Source: Bacillus sp. 2205SS5-2
GTDB taxonomy: Bacteria; Bacillota; Bacilli; Bacillales; Bacillaceae_K
Reading direction: 5' to 3'
NCBI RefSeq assembly: GCF_037024155.1
Contig: NZ_JAYKTS010000008.1
Span: 1-64,000 of the forward strand
DNA: 64,000 bases
The notes beneath the pieces were generated by a model, which saw only the letters and a list, made by a program, of their open reading frames with translations, was not told the DNA's origin and ran no database searches. Position 1 is the first letter of the stretch, and every line of letters begins with the position of its first letter. This document shows, one piece after another, positions 1 through 7,962 of this stretch. The position numbers and the translations under genes are program-made.

Positions 1-111
1 ATGAGGTACCTGCCAGACAACATCCAAGAACAAACCAAGCGAATTGTGTGTTTAGCCGGGTATGACCCCTCGATATACGTGTCGAAACAGGAAGAATCAG
101 TAAAGAACTAA
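1..111 (+). CDS. C-terminal end of an unidentified protein (5' part may lie outside the window)
   Basis: An open frame runs from the first base to a TAA stop at 109-111 and gives 36 residues ending QEESVKN. It starts with an ATG at base 1, but no upstream sequence is available, so this is probably the tail of a longer gene. I do not recognise it. In B. subtilis the comFA gene follows degV on the opposite strand, so this plus-strand frame does not fit that conserved order and may be an inserted gene. Little more can be said. Confidence 0.3.
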   Translation: MRYLPDNIQEQTKRIVCLAGYDPSIYVSKQEESVKN

Positions 112-333
112 CGTGAAATTCAGCCAGACCGTTCTGGACATGTCAAATACAGCCGACAATTGAAGAAAAAAAGGAAAATTTGTCGGCTGAATAGAAGAAT
201 TAAACGTTTTTAAAAACTTAATCTAAAAAAATAGGCTAAGTCTAGATCTGACCTTCGAAATGTGAGATATATCTATATCACCCACTTTAAATTAGCAACA
301 AAAAAACTCAACAAGCAATGCTTGTTGAGTTTT
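112..333. other. Gap with an inverted repeat
   Basis: No gene is seen. An inverted repeat (CAGCCGACAA at 150-159 pairing with TTGTCGGCTG at 180-189) could end a transcript, but neither side has a good T-run. The degV terminator occupies the right-hand end. Confidence 0.4.
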
Positions 334-335
334 TT
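301..335 (-). terminator. Rho-independent terminator after degV
   Basis: A near-perfect hairpin (AACTCAACAAGC pairing with GCTTGTTGAGTT) lies just past the degV stop codon. A- and T-runs on both sides make it potentially bidirectional; on the minus strand the stem is followed by a run of T. Confidence 0.85.
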
Positions 336-1185
336 AACGATCGTATCTCTTCATCCAACCGAGTCCCATTGAACCTTCGCCCAAATGAGTGCCGATGACC
401 GGTCCGAAGGGACTAATCGAAAAGGCTACGGACGGGAGCTGAGCTTCTAATTCAGCTTGCCAAATTTCTGCTTCCTCTAACCGATTGGCATGGATAATGC
501 TCGCTTGTAGTGGAATCCCTTTAAGCGCATCTTTTTCAAGTAATTCTACAATTCGCTTCATCGCTTTTTTACGAGTGCGAATTTTTTCAAAAGGAACAAT
601 GACTTTATTTTCAAAATGAAGGAGTGGCTTCACTTGCAACAGACTCCCAATGATTGCTTGGGCACTGGATAAACGGCCGCCACGTTGCAAATGAGTTAAA
701 TCATCCACCATAAAATATGCGCGGCTTGTTGATTTCAATTCATCTAATCGGGCTAAGATGGATTCCGGGTCTGCCCCTGCTGCTGCCATTGTTGCCGCTT
801 CTAGACCATAGAAGCCTTGAACCATACAACTAACCTCAGAATCGTAAGCGAAAACGTCAACATCATCGATCATCTTGCCTGCCGCAACGGCTCCTTGGTA
901 CGTTCCGCTAATTCCGCTCGATAGGTGAATGGAAATAACAGCATCGTAATCCTTTGATAATCGCTCAAAAAGCTCAACGAATTGACCAATTGAAGGCTGC
1001 GAAGTCGTCGGAAGCTTTTCCGATTGCCGAACTTCTTCATAAAAAGCACTTACAGAAAGATCGACCTCTTCTTGATACGTTTCCCCATTAATCACTACAC
1101 TTAACGGGATCATATGTATGTTGAGTTGTTCGCGCAATTCTTGCGGGATATACGCCGTGCTATCCGTAACAATTGCCGTTTTCAT
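334..1185 (-). CDS. degV: DegV family fatty-acid-binding protein
   Basis: 283 residues, the usual DegV length. The N-terminus holds the TDST motif (residues 8-11), and the middle has the family pattern HLSSGISGTYQ followed by the VDDLTHLQRGGR region. Characterised DegV/FakB proteins bind a fatty acid and, where a FakA kinase is present, present it for phosphorylation; which lipid this one binds cannot be read from sequence. The gene lies downstream of degU on the same strand, as in B. subtilis (yviA/degV), but a lipoprotein gene and a repeat array separate them here, so it is probably transcribed on its own. The start has a weak AAGGA box ten bases upstream. Family assignment is firm; physiological role is not. 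Confidence 0.92.
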   Translation of the reverse strand: MKTAIVTDSTAYIPQELREQLNIHMIPLSVVINGETYQEEVDLSVSAFYEEVRQSEKLPTTSQPSIGQFVELFERLSKDYDAVISIHLSSGISGTYQGAVAAGKMIDDVDVFAYDSEVSCMVQGFYGLEAATMAAAGADPESILARLDELKSTSRAYFMVDDLTHLQRGGRLSSAQAIIGSLLQVKPLLHFENKVIVPFEKIRTRKKAMKRIVELLEKDALKGIPLQASIIHANRLEEAEIWQAELEAQLPSVAFSISPFGPVIGTHLGEGSMGLGWMKRYDR

Positions 1186-1401
1186 AGTATAACCGTCCTT
1201 ATATTTTAAATTTATCAGCTACATCTGATAGAGATTGCTACGCTGTGTCTAGCTTATATTTTATAGCATATCTCTGCCGTTTGCACTCTTTTCAAGTGAA
1301 AAAACTATCAACACCAACCAATTTCTCTCAATTGAGGAAGCACAAGTAGAATGAACTAGACAAAAAAACCTTGGAAATATATCCACGCATATTATTAAAT
1401 C

Positions 1402-1456
1402 AAAAAATGAGCGGAGTTCGCGTCAAATCACATTGACAAGCATCCGCTCATTAATC
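1402..1456 (-). terminator. Terminator after the 1485-2042 lipoprotein gene
   Basis: Two nested inverted repeats (TGAGCGGA/TCCGCTCA outside, GTCAA/TTGAC inside) are followed on the minus strand by a TTTTTT run. It sits about 35 bases past the lipoprotein stop codon. Confidence 0.75.
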
Positions 1457-1484
1457 TATAACGATATACCTTTCAGTTCAAAAT

Positions 1485-2042
1485 CTACTCTTCATCTGGT
1501 TGGAAGAAGATCGCGCTTACCTTCCAACCATCATCAGTTTTATGCATAATCGTTAGCTGTTTTCCTGAACGTTCTGCTGATTCTTCTGTATCAGGAACAA
1601 CGGTTTTAGCTGATAGCTCAGCGTAGATATCCGCTTTTTCCCCTTGGAAATTAATAATCTTAACGTTTTCAGCCACTCTTTCACTATCGACACTGTCAAA
1701 AATTTGCGTGACCACTGTTCTCTGTTCTTCATAATTAAAGTTTAACGGTTCGTTCGATAGTGTATTCATATACCCTTCAACATCTTCGTTGTTGAAGGTG
1801 TCGATATACTGTTGAAAGTCAGTTAGTAGCTCTTCCTTCTCTTCAGCTGGCACTTCTGCCTCTGTCAAATCAGGAATATCCTCTAGCATCGTTCCTAACC
1901 CGCCAGTACTTGGTGCTGCTTCTTCAACTGGTTGCTGTTCTTGTTCCGTTACATTTTCTTTTTCATCTTCTGCGCAGCCTACCAATAACAGAGCGCTCAT
2001 ACTTATCCCTACCATCACAGTCTTCCATTGTTGTTTTTTCAT
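1485..2042 (-). CDS. Small secreted lipoprotein with an NTF2-like C-terminal half
   Basis: 185 residues. Residues 1-23 are a lipoprotein signal peptide with the lipobox LLVGC, so Cys23 should be lipidated and the protein held on the outer face of the membrane. An acidic Glu/Gln-rich linker (about 24-70) follows. The C-terminal part (about 72-180) has a YIDTFNNEDVEGYMNTL segment and a DDGWKVSAIFF ending typical of NTF2-like/SnoaL-type domains, which can be enzymes or simple binding folds. No catalytic residues can be named. It stands alone between degV and the tandem repeats and has its own terminator. The lipoprotein call is firm, the fold is an inference and the function is unknown. Confidence 0.8.
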   Translation of the reverse strand: MKKQQWKTVMVGISMSALLLVGCAEDEKENVTEQEQQPVEEAAPSTGGLGTMLEDIPDLTEAEVPAEEKEELLTDFQQYIDTFNNEDVEGYMNTLSNEPLNFNYEEQRTVVTQIFDSVDSERVAENVKIINFQGEKADIYAELSAKTVVPDTEESAERSGKQLTIMHKTDDGWKVSAIFFQPDEE

Positions 2043-2120
2043 AGTGTCACCCTTCTCTTTTGTCTACTGTTATTCATTTTAGAGAAAAATCAGCCAACTC
2101 TCAACACTTCTTTTAAAAAA

Positions 2121-2480
2121 GAAAAGCGCAAGGCGCCCGAAACCGGCGACCAGCATAAGACGAGCCGGCTGAAAGGTTGCTCTTTGACCTTTTGGACGGA
2201 TTGGCTTATGACCTCGAGCCGGTGGCGCCTGGAGCTAGACACACAGAAATGCGCAAGGCGCCCGAAACCGGCGACCAGCATAAGACAAGCCGGCTAAAAG
2301 GTTGCTCTTTGACCTTTTGGACGGATTGGCTTATGACCTCGAGCCGGTGGCGCCTGGAGCTAGACACACAGAAAAGCGCAAGGCGCCCGAAACCGGCGAC
2401 CAGCATAAGACAAGCCGGCTGAAAGGTTGCTCTTTGACCTTTTGGACGGATTGGCTTATGACCTCGAGCCGGTGGCGCCG
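2121..2480. repeat. Tandem array of a GC-rich palindromic interspersed repeat (three units, 125 bp period)
   Basis: Three head-to-tail units begin at 2121, 2246 and 2371 and differ at only a few positions; the third stops after the GGTGGCGCC near 2480. Each unit is an imperfect palindrome: GGCGCC, ACCGGC and CATAAG near its left end recur as CTTATG, GCCGGT and GGCGCC near its right end, so RNA from either strand could fold into a long hairpin. The GC content is far above that of the flanks. Open frames through it read only repeat sequence and are not genes. It lies between the lipoprotein gene and the degU terminator. Confidence 0.92.
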
Positions 2481-2525
2481 CCCACGATCAACAATATTCT
2501 ATCCAAAAAAACAGCCTCAGCACAA

Positions 2526-2570
2526 AAAAACGACTCAAAAGACTTTTTCCTTTCCGTCTTTTGAATCGCT
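2526..2570 (-). terminator. Terminator after degU
   Basis: A hairpin with CGACTCAAAAGAC at 2531-2543 and GTCTTTTGAATCG at 2556-2568 (one mismatch) is followed on the minus strand by a seven-T run, immediately past the degU stop codon. Confidence 0.8.
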
Positions 2571-2579
2571 ATAGCTTAT

Positions 2580-3260
2580 TTATCGAATTTCAACCCAGCC
2601 TTTTTTAATCGCTGTCACAACAGCCTGAGTACGATCATTCACACTCATTTTTTGAAGAATATTGCTTACATGGTTCTTAACCGTTTTTTCCGAAATAAAC
2701 AATTCTTCTCCAATTGTCCGGTTCGAACACCCATCAGCTAAAAGCTGTAACACTTCACATTCACGCTTTGTTAGTAAATGAAGAGGACGACGAACTTCCA
2801 TTTGTTGATACGTGTTCGATGTGTGTTCTTCATTTGCTAAGCGACGGAATTCATTTATCAGATTATGTGTCACCTTTGGATGGATGTAAGAGCCACCTTC
2901 AGCCACAACCTTGACAGCTTGAATCAAAGTGTCAGCATCCATCTCTTTTAACATATAACCAAGTGCACCCGTTTTCAACGCATGTGAAACATACATTTCA
3001 TCATCATGAATTGAAAGGATAATAATTTTCGCTTCAGGGTAGTTTGTTAATAGTTGGGCCGTCGCCTCAACGCCGTTTAACTTTGGCATATTAATATCCA
3101 TTAATACGACATCGGGATGATGTTCTTCCACTAATGGAACTGCGTCAACACCATCGCTACCTTCCGCCACTACGTTAAAGGAAGGTTCAAATTGAAGGAT
3201 GCGCTTGACTCCTTCACGAAATAACTGATGATCATCAATAATCACAATATTAATTGCCAT
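2580..3260 (-). CDS. degU: Response regulator DegU
   Basis: 226 residues, close to B. subtilis DegU. The receiver domain (1-125) has the acidic pair D9-D10, the phosphoacceptor Asp55 in VVLMDINMP, and Lys in MLKEM. The C-terminal LuxR-type HTH domain (about 155-222) starts with [15 protein letters not shown] and has the recognition segment [17 protein letters not shown]. DegU is phosphorylated by DegS and controls secreted enzymes, motility and biofilm genes in B. subtilis. It follows degS by 22 bases, so the two are an operon, and has its own terminator. The many secreted enzymes in this window are plausible targets, but no DegU site was identified. Confidence 0.96.
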   Translation of the reverse strand: MAINIVIIDDHQLFREGVKRILQFEPSFNVVAEGSDGVDAVPLVEEHHPDVVLMDINMPKLNGVEATAQLLTNYPEAKIIILSIHDDEMYVSHALKTGALGYMLKEMDADTLIQAVKVVAEGGSYIHPKVTHNLINEFRRLANEEHTSNTYQQMEVRRPLHLLTKRECEVLQLLADGCSNRTIGEELFISEKTVKNHVSNILQKMSVNDRTQAVVTAIKKGWVEIR

Positions 3261-3282
3261 ACCTAATTTCCTCCCTGCGACC

Positions 3283-4422
3283 TTAACTCAAAGGTACTGT
3301 AATGGTGACAGATGTGCCCTGACCAATGATCGATTGAATGGTTAATGATCCTTCTAGTAGTTCTACTCGTTCATTCATTCCCATTAAACCAAACGAATTT
3401 GCCTTCTTGCGGTTCACATCAAATCCCTTGCCATCATCCTTGATAATAGCGAGTACCTTATCTGGTCGTATCTCTATTTTTACTTTTATCTCTCTAGCTT
3501 CTGCGTGTTTTAATGCGTTTTGGACCGATTCTTGGATTAAGCGAAATAACGCTACTTCGTATTTTTGATCGAGACGTAACTCTTTGCCCATATTCTGAAA
3601 CCGAATACTCGTTTCTTTATGATACTCTTCGATTGTGGAGAGGTATTTTTTGAGGGTCGGAATCAATCCCAAATCATCCAGCGCCATCGGGCGAAGATCA
3701 TAAATAATGCGCCGAACTTCATATAGAGCAGAACGGACCATTTGCTTCATATTACGAATTTCTTGTAAAGCGGAATCTGCTCCCTCTTCGCTGTATATTC
3801 GTTCAACGAGATCCGTTCGCATAAGAACATTCGCCATCATCTGTGCTGGACCATCGTGAATTTCCCTAGAAAGACGCTTCCGTTCATCCTCTTGTGCTTC
3901 AATAATCTTCAAGCCAAATTCTTGTTTTATTTTGGCATCCTCAAGCGCCTGTCCCATCACTTTAAGGTCACTGCTCAAGTAATTCATCACTACTGATATT
4001 TGCGAAACAAGATGCTCCGCTCGGTTGATGGTTTCTTCTAATGACTGTAACCGCCGTTCAAGTTCATCTCGTCTCTTACGAAGCTCTTTCTCTTGGTGGC
4101 GGTTCATGCTTAGTTTCATCTGATAATCATGTGCCTGTTCATAAGCTGCACGAACTTCTTTTTCAGAAAATTTCTTGAAATTCCGACTGACCTCTGACAA
4201 ACGATTACGAGCCAGTTTAGTCTTTTGATCTAAATCGTCACCTTCGTCGATGACTTTATGGACCATTTCGCGAATATATTTTAGTTCATTGGATAACGAA
4301 TCGTAATCCTGACGGCATTGCTCACCTATATGAAAGATTTCATTTTTACTTTGACCAACTGTGTCGACCATTTTTTCTAGTATTTGATCAAGTACTATTT
4401 TATTAACCTTCTTTAAAGACAT
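3283..4422 (-). CDS. degS: Sensor histidine kinase DegS
   Basis: 379 residues from the ATG at 4422, which has AGAGGGG upstream. An in-frame start exists 57 bases earlier, but with the chosen start the phosphorylated histidine falls at residue 189 ([10 protein letters not shown]), the same number as in B. subtilis DegS. The protein is cytoplasmic with no membrane segment. A long N-terminal coiled-coil sensor (about 20-170) is followed by the HisKA_3 dimerisation domain with the His box and a C-terminal HATPase with KDDGKGFD and FGLMGM. It phosphorylates DegU, encoded immediately downstream. Family, partner and operon are all clear. Confidence 0.96.
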   Translation of the reverse strand: MSLKKVNKIVLDQILEKMVDTVGQSKNEIFHIGEQCRQDYDSLSNELKYIREMVHKVIDEGDDLDQKTKLARNRLSEVSRNFKKFSEKEVRAAYEQAHDYQMKLSMNRHQEKELRKRRDELERRLQSLEETINRAEHLVSQISVVMNYLSSDLKVMGQALEDAKIKQEFGLKIIEAQEDERKRLSREIHDGPAQMMANVLMRTDLVERIYSEEGADSALQEIRNMKQMVRSALYEVRRIIYDLRPMALDDLGLIPTLKKYLSTIEEYHKETSIRFQNMGKELRLDQKYEVALFRLIQESVQNALKHAEAREIKVKIEIRPDKVLAIIKDDGKGFDVNRKKANSFGLMGMNERVELLEGSLTIQSIIGQGTSVTITVPLS

Positions 4423-4479
4423 GAGCTTCCCCTCTTTACACAGTGCTATCCATATTGTACATGGAAAAACTTTCTTCAT

Positions 4480-4943
4480 CTATGTTCGACAATGAAAAAC
4501 AATTGATTTTTCTAAAAAATCGGTAATATGACATAGATTGCCCATATCCATATGTGCCAATCATCCTATTTTTTCTTTTGAAGGGAGATTCTTTGCTATA
4601 ATAGAACCTAAATTTACTTTTAAGAGAGACGAATTCCGCAAAAATTGTTGTTTTACGTATTGATATTCCAACGGCATAGGAAAGGAAATCGGTGCTTCCT
4701 CCCCTATTTATCGAAGGGAATGACCGAAAAGGAAGATGGACTCGAATAGAAAACCAAATAGCAACTATGTAAACAAGATTAGCCTAGTAGAAAACAGGAA
4801 CGAGCGCATTGAACCTATTATACCATGTCGGAATTTGTCGGATATTAAAAATTCATTACAAACATTCCCTTATAATTCATTTATTGTGAAGATTTAGGGA
4901 AAGGAAATTAAACGAAATTTGCTTAGGTCAGGAGGTTAAAATA
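4480..4943. other. 464-base gap between degS and yvyE
   Basis: This is the divergent upstream region of degS and yvyE. A TATAAT at 4597-4602 on the plus strand could be a -10 box, but no good -35 is found 17 bases before it. Part of 4630-4860 can be read as short protein-like stretches interrupted by stops; nothing in it is recognisable. Confidence 0.35.
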
Positions 4944-5579
4944 ATGCTTGCGAGCTATTTATCAGTTGCCGGGTACGGAGAACATGAAATCACGATTCAA
5001 AAGTCTAGATTTATCACCTATGTGGATCGAGCAGAAACCGAAGATGCTGCCCAAGAATTTATTGAAAGCATTAAGAAAAAACATTGGAATGCGAGTCATA
5101 ATTGCTCAGCCTATATGATCGGCGACCGCAATCAGATTCAAAAAGCCAATGACGACGGCGAACCAAGTGGCACAGCGGGTGTTCCTATGCTTGAAGTATT
5201 AAAAAAGCGAGATCTCAAAGATACGGTTGTTGTCGTAACCCGTTACTTTGGGGGAATTAAGCTTGGGGGTGGTGGCCTGATCCGCGCATATGGACGTGCG
5301 ACAACCGAGGGATTAAATGCGACTGGGATTGTGGAAAGGCGCCTAACGCAAATTATGAAAGTAAAGATAGATTACTCCTGGCTTGGCAAGGTAGAGAATG
5401 AAGTTAGGACATCTAGCTATCAATTGAAAGAAATACATTATTTCGAACTTGTCGAGGTAGAGGTATTTGTCGAAGAAGCGGCTAAAGAGGATTTTATTGA
5501 TTGGATTACGGAGATTACAAATGGTCAAGCATTTCTAAAAACAGGTGAATTACTCTATCATGAAACCACCATCATTTAG
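4944..5579 (+). CDS. yvyE: YigZ/IMPACT family protein YvyE
   Basis: 211 residues, the normal length. The N-terminal UPF0029/IMPACT domain (about 15-125) shows the signature run DDGEPSGTAG and VTRYFGGIKLGGGGLIRAYG. A C-terminal DUF1949 domain (about 140-200) follows. Eukaryotic IMPACT and E. coli YigZ have been linked to translation control or cleavage; the bacterial role is not settled. The start has a strong AGGAGG nine bases upstream. Position beside degS is conserved from B. subtilis. In B. subtilis a LytR-CpsA-Psr gene follows before tagO; here that gene is absent. Confidence 0.93.
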   Translation: MLASYLSVAGYGEHEITIQKSRFITYVDRAETEDAAQEFIESIKKKHWNASHNCSAYMIGDRNQIQKANDDGEPSGTAGVPMLEVLKKRDLKDTVVVVTRYFGGIKLGGGGLIRAYGRATTEGLNATGIVERRLTQIMKVKIDYSWLGKVENEVRTSSYQLKEIHYFELVEVEVFVEEAAKEDFIDWITEITNGQAFLKTGELLYHETTII

Positions 5580-5654
5580 GTGTTTATTGGAAAAAACATC
5601 TTCATTGAGAAAAATTAATTTTTAGAATTTATTTTTTTCACCATACTAAGAATA

Positions 5655-5687
5655 AGCAACAATCTTCATGTGCCAATTGTTGCTTTT
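5655..5687 (+). terminator. Terminator after yvyE
   Basis: AGCAACAAT and ATTGTTGCT form a nine-base stem with a twelve-base loop followed by a short T-run, 75 bases past the yvyE stop. Confidence 0.6.
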
Positions 5688-5952
5688 AACAACTAGGAAA
5701 TACCAACAGTGCTTTTTTGAAGAAGGCGATATTAAACAAACACCCCTATTGAAACAAAAGACTTACACAAATACAGTAGAAACTAGATCTAGATAAAATC
5801 AAGCCCTTTTAATGGGGGAACTTCTGAATTCATACGAAAAGATGCTGGAAACTCATCTGTTTGTAATACAAGACTGCTACAAAAAACAACCATTTTCGAA
5901 AAAATTTCTTACCGAACAGCAATGAACTTTATTAAAGTAGTTCATTTACACT

Positions 5953-6092
5953 GGCTCTTTTCGTGTACCTTGTTGTTATTTATGCTAATTTCAAATGCTA
6001 TCCTCCGTTTTGCTGTTGATTCCCATCAAAACAAAGTGATATCACCGTTTATTGATTGGTTCGAGGAGCAGCAAACTTTGCGAAAACAGCCT
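5953..6092. repeat. Interspersed inverted-end repeat, copy 1
   Basis: It begins GGCTCTTTTCGTGTAC and ends TTTGCGAAAACAGCC; the two ends are imperfect inverted repeats sharing GGCT-TTTTCG. The interior shares a stretch around GTGATATCACCGTTTAT with the copies at 37067 and 58109. Fully intergenic. Confidence 0.8.
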
Positions 6093-6331
6093 TAACAATA
6101 AATAGCGTGTTAACAATTAACCGGAAACGGGTATATCAAAATAAACCACTTATTTTGGATTTGAATGTAACTTTTTCAGAGGGAAGTTCGTCTAGTATTA
6201 AAGATGCACTACCCATTCGTAAATATTTAGTTTATTCAAAACATTCTACCCTGCCATAAAAAAAAGTTGCAAAACAAAGAATATCTGGTATTCTTACTTG
6301 TGGAGAAACATTTGAAAAAAGAGGTGAATTA

Positions 6332-7393
6332 ATGTACTCTCTAAGTGATTTTATTTTTGCTTTTGCCATTTCCTTGGTTGTTTCCCTGGTAGTGACTCCA
6401 TTAGTAATTAAATTCGCTATTAAATATGGATTTGTTGATAAGCCTGATTATCGTAAAGTTCATAAAAGTCTTATGCCACGAATAGGCGGTCTCTCGATTG
6501 TTATTGGGGCGACAGCCGGTTTAATTTATTTGAATAAACTAATCCCCTTATTGTGGCCAGTTATACTTGGCGGGGGAATCATATTAGTTGTTGGTATCCT
6601 TGATGATAAGTATACTTTATCTCCAAAAGCAAAACTTATCGGGCAAATTCTTGCTGCTTGTATTGTCGTTTTTGCTGATTTTAAAATCGACTTCATTACA
6701 TTGCCCTTTGTTTCTGAGCGAATTTACTTAGGAAATTTCAGTTATCTATTCGGGATTTTCTGGATTGTAGGAATTACAAATGCGATAAACCTCATTGATG
6801 GATTAGATGGACTAGCTGGTGGTGTTTCCGTTATAGCCATGACGTCCATTATGACGCTTGCTGCTTTGAGTGGTCAGTATATCGTTGTAGCGCTAACTAT
6901 TATACTAATCGGTAGTACGATTGGATTTCTATTCTTTAATTTTCACCCTGCAAAAATATTCATGGGGGACACTGGCGCCTTATTTTTAGGTTACTGTATC
7001 TCGATTATCTCGCTTTTAGGCTTGTATAAAAGTGTGACGATTTTCAGTTTAATTGTACCAATCATTATTTTGGCAATACCTATTTTTGATACTTTCTTTG
7101 CGATCATTAGACGCATACTAAATAAACAAAAAATTTCTGCACCTGATAAATCGCATCTGCATCATCGCTTATTAGAACTAGGATTTTCTCATAAAGAAAC
7201 GGTATTAATTATTTACGCAATTGGTGCATTTTTCGGATTATGTGCGATTCTTTTCTCCCGATCTACCTTATGGGGCGCAGTTCTCTTTATCGGTGTGTTA
7301 GTTGTTATAATTCAATTAACAGCCGAAATAGTAGGACTTATTGGGAAGCATAAACCGTTAATCAACACAATGAAGAAAATTCGTGAAAGATAA
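6332..7393 (+). CDS. tagO: Undecaprenyl-phosphate GlcNAc-1-phosphate transferase TagO
   Basis: 353 residues with about ten or eleven membrane segments. It shows the MraY/WecA family motifs: the acidic DDKYTLSPKAKL loop near residue 90, NAINLIDGLDGLAGG near 150, FMGDTGALFLGY near 210 and the histidine-rich KSHLHHRLLELGFSH near 270. The enzyme moves GlcNAc-1-phosphate from UDP-GlcNAc to undecaprenyl phosphate at the inner membrane face, the first step of wall teichoic acid and related polymers. The ribosome binding site is AGAGGTG. It is transcribed alone with its own terminator, in the conserved degS-yvyE-tagO neighbourhood. It could feed the polymer made by the 13-24 kb genes; that link is inferred. 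Confidence 0.95.
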   Translation: MYSLSDFIFAFAISLVVSLVVTPLVIKFAIKYGFVDKPDYRKVHKSLMPRIGGLSIVIGATAGLIYLNKLIPLLWPVILGGGIILVVGILDDKYTLSPKAKLIGQILAACIVVFADFKIDFITLPFVSERIYLGNFSYLFGIFWIVGITNAINLIDGLDGLAGGVSVIAMTSIMTLAALSGQYIVVALTIILIGSTIGFLFFNFHPAKIFMGDTGALFLGYCISIISLLGLYKSVTIFSLIVPIIILAIPIFDTFFAIIRRILNKQKISAPDKSHLHHRLLELGFSHKETVLIIYAIGAFFGLCAILFSRSTLWGAVLFIGVLVVIIQLTAEIVGLIGKHKPLINTMKKIRER

Positions 7394-7429
7394 CCAGTCG
7401 TCTGTCTAAATACAATAATAGATTAGTAG

Positions 7430-7457
7430 AAAAGCCTTGATTATCCAAGGCTTTTTC
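7430..7457 (+). terminator. Terminator after tagO
   Basis: AAAAGCCTTG and CAAGGCTTTT form a ten-base stem around a six-base loop, followed by TCTC-rich sequence, 37 bases past the tagO stop. Confidence 0.85.
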
Positions 7458-7757
7458 TCTTTTATATTGGTTTTTTGTACGAAATAGAACTATTTTAGGC
7501 AACGCTAAATTAGTTAGTTTGGCTCAAATAAAACAGGCTTAATCGACTACCTAGACTATCAATTGCTTTTTTATCGTAGACGGCGGCGGTGGTTGCGCCT
7601 AGTGGTTTCTAGTATGAATTGTTGCTGTTCAATTCATGATTGAATGGAATTATCCATTTTTCAGCCAATTCGTTCAAGTAAATACGACAAGCCGATTCCA
7701 AACTTTTATTTTAAACGGTTTATATACTCCTAAAATAAGCAACAAACTTTACGAAAA

Positions 7758-7919
7758 GCTGTTTTCGCATACTTTGTTGCTGTAGCATGCAAAAAAGGAG
7801 GGAAACACTCTTTTTTTCCTCATTTCGGGTTAAAAATGATGCGAGAAGATGCCCGAAGTCAATCTTCATCACAAATTGGGGGCTAATTCGAAAAGCCACT
7901 ATCTTTGCGAAAACAGCCT
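7758..7919. repeat. Interspersed inverted-end repeat, copy 2 (162 bp subtype)
   Basis: Both ends carry the same sequence in inverted orientation: GCTGTTTTCGCATAC on the left and TTTGCGAAAACAGC on the right. It closely resembles the copy at 23119-23281, including the TTTGTTGCT-TAGCAT segment after the left end. Confidence 0.85.
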
Positions 7920-7925
7920 ATTGAA

Positions 7926-7960
7926 AAAAAGCAGTTAGTCCAAAGGACTAACTGCTTTTT
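7926..7960 (-). terminator. Terminator after the SpoIID/LytB-type gene
   Basis: A perfect stem (AAAGCAGTTAGTCC pairing with GGACTAACTGCTTT) with a three-base loop and T-runs on both sides, just past the stop codon at 7963. Confidence 0.9.
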
Positions 7961-7962
7961 GC

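Larger units (their letters stand above)
5580..6331. other. 752-base gap between yvyE and tagO
   Basis: It holds the yvyE terminator (5655-5687) and one copy of the interspersed repeat (5953-6092). In B. subtilis this interval contains tagV/yvhJ, a LytR-CpsA-Psr gene; no trace of that gene could be read here. Open frames across 6056-6259 run out of the repeat and lack a ribosome binding site. Confidence 0.5.
7394..7962. other. 569-base gap between tagO and the SpoIID/LytB-type gene
   Basis: The two genes converge here. It contains the tagO terminator, one repeat copy (7758-7919) and the terminator of the minus-strand gene. The remaining AT-rich sequence shows no coding pattern. Confidence 0.5.

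Noticed and set aside
2028-2574. Several overlapping frames of 60-90 codons on both strands
   Set aside because: They read through the tandem GC-rich repeat, repeat the same peptide at 125 bp intervals and have no ribosome binding sites.
6056-6259. 67-codon plus-strand frame before tagO
   Set aside because: It starts inside a repeat copy, has no ribosome binding site and resembles no protein.
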